Part shown: one piece after another, positions 1 to 7,819 of the stretch
Layout: every line of letters begins with the position of its first letter
Numbering within the stretch: position 1 is the stretch's first letter
The notes under the pieces: model-generated
What the model saw: the letters and a program-made list of their open reading frames with translations, nothing else
Told to the model about the DNA's origin: nothing
The model's database searches: none
NCBI RefSeq assembly: GCF_040656415.1
Contig: NZ_JBFAMC010000004.1
Location: 1-64,000 of the forward strand
Length of the DNA: 64,000 nucleotides
Source: Rhodococcus_F sp040656415
Lineage (GTDB): Bacteria; Actinomycetota; Actinomycetes; Mycobacteriales; Mycobacteriaceae
Direction: 5' to 3'
Program-made: the position numbers and the translations under genes

Positions 1-1
1 T

Positions 2-3000
2 CGGGTGGGGTTGACGGCGGCGAGTTTTGTGGCGAATCCGTTTTCGGTGTCGGGTTCGCGGTTGTATCGGACGGGGGATTTGGTGCGGTGGTCGGCGGAG
101 GGGGTGTTGGAGTTTCGGGGGCGTGGTGATTTTCAGGTGAAGGTGCGGGGGCAGCGGGTGGAGTTGGGGGAGGTGGAGGCGGTACTCGGTGGATGTCTGG
201 GTGTTTCGCAGGCGGTGGTGGTGGTGCGGGGGTCTGGCTTGGTGGGGTATGTGGTGCCGGAGGCGGGTGTGGTGGTGGATCCGGATTCGGTGGTGGGGTT
301 TGCGGGGTCGGTGTTGCCGGGGTATTCGGTGCCGTCGGTGGTGGTGGTGTTGGACGAGTTCCCGGTGACGGTGAATGGGAAGTTGGATCGTGGTGCCCTC
401 CCCGCACCCGACATCACTGCAGACCGGTTCCGAGCACCGGCCACCCCGATCGAGGCTGTCGTCGCCGAGGTGTTCGGGGATGTACTGGGCGTCGATCGTG
501 TCGGTGCCGATGACAACTTCTTCCGATTGGGCGGAGACTCACTGACCGCCACGAGGGTGGTCGCCCGGGTCGATGCCGCTCTGCATTCCTTGTTCGAGGC
601 CCCGACCGTTGCGGCGTTTGCGGAACGTGTCGCCTCTGCCGGGGAGCGCGAAGACCGATTCGTATTGCAGCCCACCGCCCGCCCCGAGCAAATTCCTTTG
701 TCTCTCGCGCAAACTCGAATGTGGTTCCTCAACCAATTCGACACATCTTCCCCGGCGCACAACATCGTGATGGCGTTCCGGCTCACCGGAACACTCGACG
801 TCGACGCGTTGCGGTGGGCGCTGGCGGATGTGGTGGGACGGCACGAGTCGCTCCGAACCCGTTTCCCCATGGTCGGTGACCAACCGGCACAGATGATCCT
901 CCCTGCGTCGGAGGCGGTACCCGACCTTGTCGTCACGAGAGTGTCGGACGAGGAGGAATTGCATCGGCAGCTTGCGGTGGCGGCATCGCTGGGATTCGAT
1001 GTCACGGAGCAAGTTCCGTTGCGGGCAGCTGTGTTCGAGCTTTCCGAGAGTGATCGTGCGCTACTGGTGGTCGTGCACCACATCGTCGCGGACGGTGTGT
1101 CGATGGTCCCGCTTGCGCATGATGCGGTGGTGGCCTACACAGCGCGGATGGCAGGGCATGCCCCGCAGTGGCGACCGCCGACGGTCCAGTACGCCGACTT
1201 CGCCATCTGGCAGCGACAAGTTCTCGGCTCCGAGGATGATCCGCAGTCGTCGATGTCGCGGCAGCTGAACTACTGGCGTGCCACGCTGGCCGGTCTTCCC
1301 CCTGCCCTGGACTTGGTGTCCGATCGTCCTCGCCCGATGCAACGCTCACCCGACGGGGGGCGTGTCGACTTCGAGATCGATGCCCGCCTGCACGGCCGAC
1401 TGGCGGAGCTGGCCTCTGCACACCACTCGACGGTTTTCATGGTGGCCCATGCCGTCTTGGCTGCGTTCTTGGCCAAGACGACCGGGTCCGACGACATCGC
1501 CATCGGGACTCCGGTTGCAGGCCGAGGTGAGGCATCCCTCGACGAAGTGGTCGGAATGTTCGTCAACACGGTGGTCCTGCGCACGGTCGTCCACGACTCG
1601 CTCTCTTTCAGCGAACTGCTCGAACAGGCACGGGACGTCGATCTCGGCGCCTTCACTCACGCTGAGGTGCCGTTCGAAAAGGTGGTGGAGGCGCTCGACC
1701 CGCCGCGGTCGACAGCGCACACGCCGCTGTTCCAGGTGCTGCTCGAGTTCCAGAACGTGCGGCAACCCGATCTCGCGCTGCCGGAAGTGCGGGTGAGTGG
1801 CATCGACCTCGGTGCGAGGATCGCACGGTTCGACCTCCAACTGACCTTGGCCGAAGAGTACGGCGAAGACGGCTCGCCGAGGGGTATCAACGCCGGCTTC
1901 ACCTACTCCACAGATCTTTTCGACGCCGCGACCGTTGCCAGGCTGGCAAACGGGTTCGTCCGTCTCCTCGACTCCGCTGTCGCGGACCCGTCGATCCGAG
2001 TTGGTGACCTCGAAATTCTCGACCCGCTCGAACGGGGCGAGCTGGTGCCGATGCGGGGTCTCCTGTCGGTAGAAGGGCGGACCCTATCCGACGTGCTTTC
2101 CACGGCAGCCGCATTCGCCCCGGCAGCGACCGCGGTGTCTGGCAACGGCGTGGCCATGTCATACCGAGAGCTCGACGAGCGGTCCAACCGTTTGGCCAGA
2201 GCACTGATCGACCGAGGCGTCGGCCCGGATGCGTTCGTTGCGATCGGGGTGTCGCGGTCGATCGAATGGGTGCTGGCTGTGTGGGCGGTCGCGAAGTCGG
2301 GGGCGGCCTACGTCCCGGTCGATCCCGCGCTGCCTTCCGCTCGCATTGCTCGAATGCTCGAGAATTCGGGTGCAGTACTCGGGCTGACGGTCTCCGGGCA
2401 GCGTGACATGCTACCCAGCGCGGTTCAGTGGTTGCTCCTGGACGGCCGCGACGTGGCGAGTGGATATTCCGGTCGCCCTGTGAGCGATGCCGAGCGCCTA
2501 CGTCCCCTGCAAATCCAGCACGCCGCATTCCTGCTCTACACCTCCGGATCGACAGGAACACCCAAAGGTGTGTTGGTTACACACGCAGGCCTCGCCAATC
2601 TCGTCGCGGACGGACGGGAGCGGTTCCTGGCGACGACCGGCGATCGGGTATCGCACTTGGCGTCGCCGAGCTTCGACGCATCGGTGTCCGAACTACTGCT
2701 GGCTTTCGGCTCCGGTGCGACTTTGGTGATCGCGCCAACCGACGTTGTCGGGGGAACGGATCTGGCTCGATTCCTCGACGCCGAGCGCGTCACGCATGCC
2801 TTCCTCACACCCACGATCCTCGATTCCATGGGCGCCGATTCGGTGGGTGGCGGCATCGCATCCTTGCGGGTTCTCGTAGTGGTGGGCGAACGGTTCCCTC
2901 CCGAGGTTGCGTCGCGTTGGAGCCCGAGCCGATCCGTATTCAACGGGTACGGCCCGACCGAGGCAACGGTCCAGGCGACGCTGAGCGCGGAGCTCTCTCC

Positions 3001-4633
3001 CTCGGCACCGGTGGATATCGGCGGGCCGGCCCGCGGCGTCGACCTGGTCGTGCTGAACACCTGGTTGAGGCCCGTCCCGGTCGGTGCGGTGGGTGAACTG
3101 TACGTGGCGGGGCCAGGGTTGGCGCGTGGCTACCACCGTCGTCCGGGATTGACAGCGGCGTCGTTCGTCGCAAATCCATTCGGCGAGCCCGGGTCCCGTC
3201 TCTACCGAACCGGGGATCTAGTTCGCTGGGCTGCTATCGGGCGGCTGGAGTATGTGGGACGAAACGACTTTCAAGTGAAGATACGCGGACAGCGAGTCGA
3301 GCTCGGCGAGATCGAGTCGGTACTTGCGAGCTGCGACCGCGTCCGTGCCGCTGCAGTCGTCGTTCACAGCGACGTCGGAGATCGGCTGGTGGGGTACGTC
3401 ACCCCTGAAGTGGGTGCGAGCATCGACCCCGCCGAGATGCTCCGTTACGCCAGATCCCATCTCGCACGGTACATGGTGCCTGCCCAATTGGTGGTGCTCG
3501 ACGATCTGCCCGTCGGCCGCACCGGAAAACTGGACCGGCGATCGCTTCCCGCACCGTCGATCGCACCGCGGCAGTTCCGGCCACCTGCCAATGCGACCGA
3601 GGAGGCGGTGGCGGAGGTTTTCGCCGAGGTGCTCGGGGTCGACCGCGTCGGTGCCGACGACGACTTCTTCGAACTGGGTGGGAACTCACTGTCGGCAGCC
3701 CTGGTGGTGCCCGCGCTGCGGTCCAGGCTGGCCACGGATGTCCTGCTGCCGTGGATATTCCGTGATCCGACCCCGGAGGGTCTGGCCAGTCGAATCGCTG
3801 ATCTGTCGGCGTCCGAAGCCGTGCCCGACGACGAACTGCTGGCGGTTGTCGTTCCCTTCCGCCGCATCGGTGCACGTCCCGCCTTGTTCTGCGTGCACCC
3901 CGCGGGCGGGCTCGCGTTGGGATACGCAGGGCTGATCAAACATCTGGCGCCCGACCGCCCAGCGTACGGCCTTCAGCTTCCCGTGCTCGGTGGCGGAACG
4001 ACAGTCGACTCGATGGCGGAACTGGCGCATCGATATGCAGTGGAGATGCGGGCCGTACAGCCGGAAGGGCCGTATCACCTGCTGGGTTGGTCACTCGGGG
4101 GCGTGATTGCGCACGCGGTTGCCGTGGAACTGCGTGAGTCGGGGGCCGAGGTGGGCACTCTCGCGATGATGGACAGTTATGGTGCGCAAGGGGACGACGT
4201 CGGTGAACTGGAGGTGGACGCCGAGAGGTGGCTCCGCGGACTGGGCGTCGAGGTCGAAGGAAACGTCGACACAGAAGCGTCGTACCGCGAGCAATTGGTC
4301 GATATGCTCGGCAAATCGTTCGGTCACGACACCGTTTTCGCCTCGACGCTTCTCGAGCGCATCAGCACCGGATTGGAGAACTCCAAGCAGATCTCCACCG
4401 GATACGTACCCCGGGTGTTCGACGGAGACCTGTTGTTCTTCAGTGCGACACCGTCCGTTGAAGGCGAGCAGGGCGAGCGGCCGCCGCCGAGCGTGTGGCA
4501 ACCGGCAATCGCCGGCGCGATCGTCGAACACAAGGTTCCCTGCGATCACCTTCACATGACCGCGCCCGAAGCCCTCTCGGTCATCGGGCCGATTCTGGAG
4601 AGATTTCTGGCGTCAAGCCCCGATCGCCCGTGA
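2..4633 (+). CDS. Nonribosomal peptide synthetase, terminal part (A-T-C-A-T-TE), 5' truncated by window
   Basis: This is the C-terminal end of a multimodular peptide synthetase; the reading frame is open at the window edge. Numbering from codon 5: the end of an adenylation domain (YRTGDLVRW at 21, GKLD near 125), a carrier domain with LGGDSL (phosphopantetheine Ser179), a condensation domain from about 228 with HHIVADG at 358-364, a complete adenylation domain (YTSGSTGTPKG near 845, FNGYGPTEATV, YRTGDLVRW), a second carrier (LGGNSL near 1225) and a type I thioesterase with GWSLGG near 1360. The thioesterase indicates that product release happens here. A hand-read specificity code of the complete A domain is roughly DASFVVGVQ plus Lys; I do not assign a substrate. 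The first 400 nt are strikingly C-poor compared with the rest. The stop lies inside the 3' end of the opposing mycolyltransferase gene. Confidence 0.97.
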   Translation, partial: RVGLTAASFVANPFSVSGSRLYRTGDLVRWSAEGVLEFRGRGDFQVKVRGQRVELGEVEAVLGGCLGVSQAVVVVRGSGLVGYVVPEAGVVVDPDSVVGFAGSVLPGYSVPSVVVVLDEFPVTVNGKLDRGALPAPDITADRFRAPATPIEAVVAEVFGDVLGVDRVGADDNFFRLGGDSLTATRVVARVDAALHSLFEAPTVAAFAERVASAGEREDRFVLQPTARPEQIPLSLAQTRMWFLNQFDTSSPAHNIVMAFRLTGTLDVDALRWALADVVGRHESLRTRFPMVGDQPAQMILPASEAVPDLVVTRVSDEEELHRQLAVAASLGFDVTEQVPLRAAVFELSESDRALLVVVHHIVADGVSMVPLAHDAVVAYTARMAGHAPQWRPPTVQYADFAIWQRQVLGSEDDPQSSMSRQLNYWRATLAGLPPALDLVSDRPRPMQRSPDGGRVDFEIDARLHGRLAELASAHHSTVFMVAHAVLAAFLAKTTGSDDIAIGTPVAGRGEASLDEVVGMFVNTVVLRTVVHDSLSFSELLEQARDVDLGAFTHAEVPFEKVVEALDPPRSTAHTPLFQVLLEFQNVRQPDLALPEVRVSGIDLGARIARFDLQLTLAEEYGEDGSPRGINAGFTYSTDLFDAATVARLANGFVRLLDSAVADPSIRVGDLEILDPLERGELVPMRGLLSVEGRTLSDVLSTAAAFAPAATAVSGNGVAMSYRELDERSNRLARALIDRGVGPDAFVAIGVSRSIEWVLAVWAVAKSGAAYVPVDPALPSARIARMLENSGAVLGLTVSGQRDMLPSAVQWLLLDGRDVASGYSGRPVSDAERLRPLQIQHAAFLLYTSGSTGTPKGVLVTHAGLANLVADGRERFLATTGDRVSHLASPSFDASVSELLLAFGSGATLVIAPTDVVGGTDLARFLDAERVTHAFLTPTILDSMGADSVGGGIASLRVLVVVGERFPPEVASRWSPSRSVFNGYGPTEATVQATLSAELSPSAPVDIGGPARGVDLVVLNTWLRPVPVGAVGELYVAGPGLARGYHRRPGLTAASFVANPFGEPGSRLYRTGDLVRWAAIGRLEYVGRNDFQVKIRGQRVELGEIESVLASCDRVRAAAVVVHSDVGDRLVGYVTPEVGASIDPAEMLRYARSHLARYMVPAQLVVLDDLPVGRTGKLDRRSLPAPSIAPRQFRPPANATEEAVAEVFAEVLGVDRVGADDDFFELGGNSLSAALVVPALRSRLATDVLLPWIFRDPTPEGLASRIADLSASEAVPDDELLAVVVPFRRIGARPALFCVHPAGGLALGYAGLIKHLAPDRPAYGLQLPVLGGGTTVDSMAELAHRYAVEMRAVQPEGPYHLLGWSLGGVIAHAVAVELRESGAEVGTLAMMDSYGAQGDDVGELEVDAERWLRGLGVEVEGNVDTEASYREQLVDMLGKSFGHDTVFASTLLERISTGLENSKQISTGYVPRVFDGDLLFFSATPSVEGEQGERPPPSVWQPAIAGAIVEHKVPCDHLHMTAPEALSVIGPILERFLASSPDRP

Positions 4634-5572
4634 GATCAGGGGCCAGGACTCGCGTAATTCGGTCTCGAACAGCCCCCAGGAGTGAGTGCCGTACGGGAGG
4701 AAGCGGAAGGTAGCCGGAATACCCAGCGACTGCAGCTCCTCTTGGAACGCGGCGGCACACGCATTGGTCACCATTTCGAGTACACCGCCGCCGATCGTCT
4801 GCGGTATCGCCAGTACAGGGTCGTGATCGTCGATCGGGTTAGGCATGCCGTTGCCGCTGGAAATGAACAACTCCGTGCCGCGCAGACGTTCGGCGTTGCG
4901 CATCGGGTCGTGTAGGGCCCATCTCGGGTCCGACGAACCGCCCCACATATTGGCGGTATTTCCGCCGCCTCGCAGTTCGACCATGGACCGCACCATCGCC
5001 TGCCCGAGCGTGCCGCTCGTTATGGGGCAGCCGCTGTACGAGCCGACCGCACGGTAGAAGCCTGGAACCTGCATTGCGAGGTCGAGTACTGCGCTGCCCG
5101 CCATCGATACCCCGCCGATCGCGTTCAACCCGGTGGTGTTGAAACGGCTGTCGATCGCCGCGGGAAGTTCGCTCGTAAGGTATGTCTGCCACTTGTTGCG
5201 GCCGAGAACAGGATCGTCGGCGATCCAGTCGGTATACATGCTGTATTGACCGCCGATCGGCATGACCACATTGACATTCTTGTCCGCGAAGAATTCCCGA
5301 ACACCGGTGTTGTTGAACCAGGAGATGCCGTCCGCCCCGCCCCCGATTCCGCTGAGCAGGTAGAAGGTGGGGGCAGCTTCGCCCGAAGCGGGGGAGATGA
5401 CGTCGTTGGGCACCCACCGGCCCATCGACGGCGAATACACGTCCACCCGCGTGGTGATGACCTCTGCGGACGCGGACGGTGGCCCCAGACCTACCCATGC
5501 AGGCAGCGCGAGCAGCGCCGCCGTCGCAATGCGTGGGAGGATCGCTGAGCGCAGAACATTGAACGGTAGCAT
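4613..5572 (-). CDS. Secreted mycolyltransferase (antigen 85 / corynomycolyltransferase family)
   Basis: A 319-residue alpha/beta-hydrolase of the antigen 85 family, which moves mycolyl groups from trehalose monomycolate to arabinogalactan, trehalose or proteins in the cell envelope. The N terminus is a Sec-type signal peptide (hydrophobic core about 10-30, AxA-like site SASA near 33-36). The nucleophile motif GGVSMAG gives Ser156 and the C-terminal THSW gives His297; FFADKNVNVV and TDW are typical family signatures. It is related to, but clearly more diverged than, the three tandem mycolyltransferases near the other end of the window. It overlaps the end of the synthetase gene by 21 bp on the opposite strand, so the two are convergent and not an operon. 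Confidence 0.93.
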   Translation of the reverse strand: MLPFNVLRSAILPRIATAALLALPAWVGLGPPSASAEVITTRVDVYSPSMGRWVPNDVISPASGEAAPTFYLLSGIGGGADGISWFNNTGVREFFADKNVNVVMPIGGQYSMYTDWIADDPVLGRNKWQTYLTSELPAAIDSRFNTTGLNAIGGVSMAGSAVLDLAMQVPGFYRAVGSYSGCPITSGTLGQAMVRSMVELRGGGNTANMWGGSSDPRWALHDPMRNAERLRGTELFISSGNGMPNPIDDHDPVLAIPQTIGGGVLEMVTNACAAAFQEELQSLGIPATFRFLPYGTHSWGLFETELRESWPLISRAIGA

Positions 5573-5664
5573 GTCGCCCCCCTATCTTTGGCCTGCTCTT
5601 CCAATCTAGATCGGCGCAGTACCTGCTCGGTGCAGATCGGAGGAAGCGGTGTAAAGATGACTTG

Positions 5665-6006
5665 GTGACCGACAAGGACCGGCCCGACGAACGATTCACT
5701 CTCGCGAGCGAACGGACGTTCCTCGCATGGATGCGTAGCTCACTCGCCCTCCTCGCCGGGGGTATTGCGATCGAAGCGCTGGTTCCCGGATTCAGTACGG
5801 CCTGGGTGCGGACCACCATCGGCCTGATCTTGATAGGACTCGCAGCGGCCGCGGCGCTGGTGGGAATGCGACGGTGGGCCCAGGTGGAGAAGGCGCTCAG
5901 GGAGGATTCTCCTATGCCCCCACCGCGCGAACTGTGGATGTTTGCGGCGACACTTACAGGTGTGGCGATCGGAGCGGCGGTCGCCACCCTGGTTGCCGCG
6001 TTCTAA
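5665..6006 (+). CDS. DUF202 family small membrane protein
   Basis: A 113-residue protein with the DUF202 pattern: a cytoplasmic N terminus with ASERTFLAWMRSSLALLAGG followed by three hydrophobic segments (about 25-45, 50-68 and 92-113). Function is not established for the family. I chose the GTG reading VTDKD; no strong ribosome-binding site precedes it, so the start is uncertain. DUF202 genes often come in pairs, but no second copy is next to it here. It is divergent from the mycolyltransferase gene, with about 90 bp between them. Confidence 0.85.
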   Translation: MTDKDRPDERFTLASERTFLAWMRSSLALLAGGIAIEALVPGFSTAWVRTTIGLILIGLAAAAALVGMRRWAQVEKALREDSPMPPPRELWMFAATLTGVAIGAAVATLVAAF

Positions 6007-6062
6007 CCTGCATTAGAGGTTTGCTTCTCGCGAACCGAACGTGACGGAAGAAGGAGTGCGCA

Positions 6063-7070
6063 GTGACCCACGAACTCAAACTCGGATACAAGGCGTCTGC
6101 GGAGCAGTTCGGTCCGCGGGAGTTGGTGGAGTTGGGTGTTCTCGCCGAATCACACGGGATGGATTCGGCGACGGTATCGGATCATTTTCAGCCCTGGCGG
6201 CACGAGGGTGGTCATGCACCGTTCTCTATCGCGTGGATGACGGCGGTTGGTGAGCGCACCAGCCGTATCCAGCTGGGGACATCGGTGATGACACCGACGT
6301 TCCGATACAACCCGGCGGTGGTGGCGCAGGCTTTCGCGACGATGGGGTGCCTGTATCCGGGACGGGTCATGCTCGGCGTCGGCACCGGTGAAGCACTCAA
6401 CGAGATCGCGACGGGCTTTTCCGGACAGTGGCCCGAGTTCAAGGAGCGGTTCGCGCGGCTGCGGGAGTCGGTGCGGTTGATGCGCGAATTGTGGCTCGGA
6501 GACCGCGTCGACTTCGAGGGGGAGTACTACTCGACCAAGGGGGCATCGATCTACGACGTGCCCGAGGACGGGATTCCGGTGTACATCGCCGCGGGTGGGC
6601 CCGTGGTGGCCCGGTATGCCGGTCGCAGCGGTGACGGGTTCATCTGCACGTCCGGCAAGGGTATGGACCTGTACACGGAGAAGTTGATGCCTGCGGTTTC
6701 CGAGGGCGCGGCGAAGGCCGAGCGCGATGTCGCCGAGATCGACAAGATGATCGAGATCAAGATCTCGTACGACACCGACCCGGACTTGGCTTTGGAGAAC
6801 ACTCGGTTCTGGGCGCCATTGTCGTTGACCGCCGAGCAGAAACATTCGATCGATGATCCGATCGAGATGGAGAAGGCCGCAGATGCGTTGCCGATCGAGC
6901 AGGTGGCGAAGCGGTGGATCGTGGCGTCGGATCCGGACGAAGCGGTTGCACAGATCAAGCAATACGTCGATGCCGGACTCAACCACCTCGTCTTCCACGC
7001 GCCCGGCCATGATCAGAAGCGGTTCTTGGAGTTGTTCGAGCGCGACCTCGCACCTCGGTTGCGGAGGTAG
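6063..7070 (+). CDS. fgd: F420-dependent glucose-6-phosphate dehydrogenase
   Basis: This enzyme oxidises glucose-6-phosphate to 6-phosphogluconolactone and reduces the deazaflavin coenzyme F420. It is the main F420H2 source in mycobacteria and relatives. The 335-residue length matches the family (about 336). The luciferase-like fold is evident: LKLGYKASAEQF at the N terminus, SDHFQPW near 39, the GTSVMTPTFRYNPAVVAQAFAT region and LGVGTGEALNE. The GTG start is supported by AAGGAG 7 nt upstream. In M. tuberculosis fgd1 also precedes pta and ackA. A deazaflavin-dependent oxidoreductase gene follows on the opposite strand, a likely consumer of F420H2. Confidence 0.96.
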   Translation: MTHELKLGYKASAEQFGPRELVELGVLAESHGMDSATVSDHFQPWRHEGGHAPFSIAWMTAVGERTSRIQLGTSVMTPTFRYNPAVVAQAFATMGCLYPGRVMLGVGTGEALNEIATGFSGQWPEFKERFARLRESVRLMRELWLGDRVDFEGEYYSTKGASIYDVPEDGIPVYIAAGGPVVARYAGRSGDGFICTSGKGMDLYTEKLMPAVSEGAAKAERDVAEIDKMIEIKISYDTDPDLALENTRFWAPLSLTAEQKHSIDDPIEMEKAADALPIEQVAKRWIVASDPDEAVAQIKQYVDAGLNHLVFHAPGHDQKRFLELFERDLAPRLRR

Positions 7071-7222
7071 AGCGGCACTCGTTGTGCCGAAGCGGATTTC
7101 GGTCGGCGCGCGGATTGCCATTCGAGCCGGTCGTCCAACACGACTAGTATCCACCCGTCGTCGAACTCCGCTCCGGTCTCGAGGCTCTCGGCAAGGTCGG
7201 TGAGCATCGCGCTGATCGACAC
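7013..7222 (-). CDS. Possible small hypothetical protein, antisense to the end of fgd
   Basis: A 69-codon ORF starting 19 nt downstream of the deazaflavin-dependent oxidoreductase gene on the same strand. Its last 19 codons lie antisense to fgd. The first 40 residues (MSISAMLTDLAESLETGAEF, then a hydrophobic WILVVL stretch) look protein-like; the tail is basic. I recognise no domain. It may be a real translationally coupled small gene or a chance ORF. Confidence 0.3.
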   Translation of the reverse strand: MSISAMLTDLAESLETGAEFDDGWILVVLDDRLEWQSARRPKSASAQRVPLYLRNRGARSRSNNSKNRF

Positions 7223-7241
7223 CCATCGGGGGCCGACATCA

Positions 7242-7751
7242 TCAGTCTGCGGTGAGCGCGAAGACCCGCATCTGGCGGTCGGTTCGATGAAGATAGACGC
7301 CGTACACCCGCACTATGTTCTCGAGCTCTCGGTAGATGCGGGTCCGTTCGGGTTCCGCGAGGAGGGTCGCGGTGACCGGGATCTTGGTTCCGCCGATGCT
7401 GACGACGCCGTGTGGGTCGGCGAGGAGGTTCCCTGTCCACGCGGGATGGTGATCCTGACCGAAATTGCTGCCTGCCACGAAGATCTGCTCGCCCTCGCGG
7501 TAGTACAGCAATGGCGTGGTCCGCGGAACGCCTGACTTCCGTCCCGTCGTCGTGAGCAGTACGACGGGAGCGGCGATAGGGCCGAGAATCGTGAAACGGC
7601 CGTTGGTGCGCTCGAGTAGACGCCGGTCCAGCGGGGTGAGTGTCTTGATGACCCATGAGCCGACGCGAGTGGAAGCGAATGCCGTCATGGGTTCTCGGAG
7701 GAAGTTGTTCTCGCTACCCCATCGGACGTCGGGGAAGGGTGAGTCGGCCAT
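7242..7751 (-). CDS. Deazaflavin (F420)-dependent nitroreductase family protein (Ddn-like)
   Basis: A 169-residue split-beta-barrel flavin/deazaflavin oxidoreductase of the family that includes Ddn of M. tuberculosis. The core signature is visible: PVVLLTTTGRKSGVPRTTPL (about 63-82), then YYREGEQIFVAGSNFGQDHHPAW and NLLADPHGVV. Such proteins use F420H2 to reduce quinones or nitro compounds. The position opposite fgd fits a functional link through F420, which is inference. The specific substrate cannot be read from the sequence. Confidence 0.9.
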   Translation of the reverse strand: MADSPFPDVRWGSENNFLREPMTAFASTRVGSWVIKTLTPLDRRLLERTNGRFTILGPIAAPVVLLTTTGRKSGVPRTTPLLYYREGEQIFVAGSNFGQDHHPAWTGNLLADPHGVVSIGGTKIPVTATLLAEPERTRIYRELENIVRVYGVYLHRTDRQMRVFALTAD

Positions 7752-7819
7752 GCCTCATCACACCCCCCGGCTGGGGCGGTGTCAATCGTGTCCTGTCTAT
7801 TGGCGGATACGCTGTGGCC

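Noticed and set aside
4839..5987. Long minus-strand ORF of 382 codons over the mycolyltransferase and DUF202 genes
   Set aside because: It is out of frame with a clear mycolyltransferase gene on the same strand and antisense to the DUF202 gene; its composition is Arg-rich shadow sequence.
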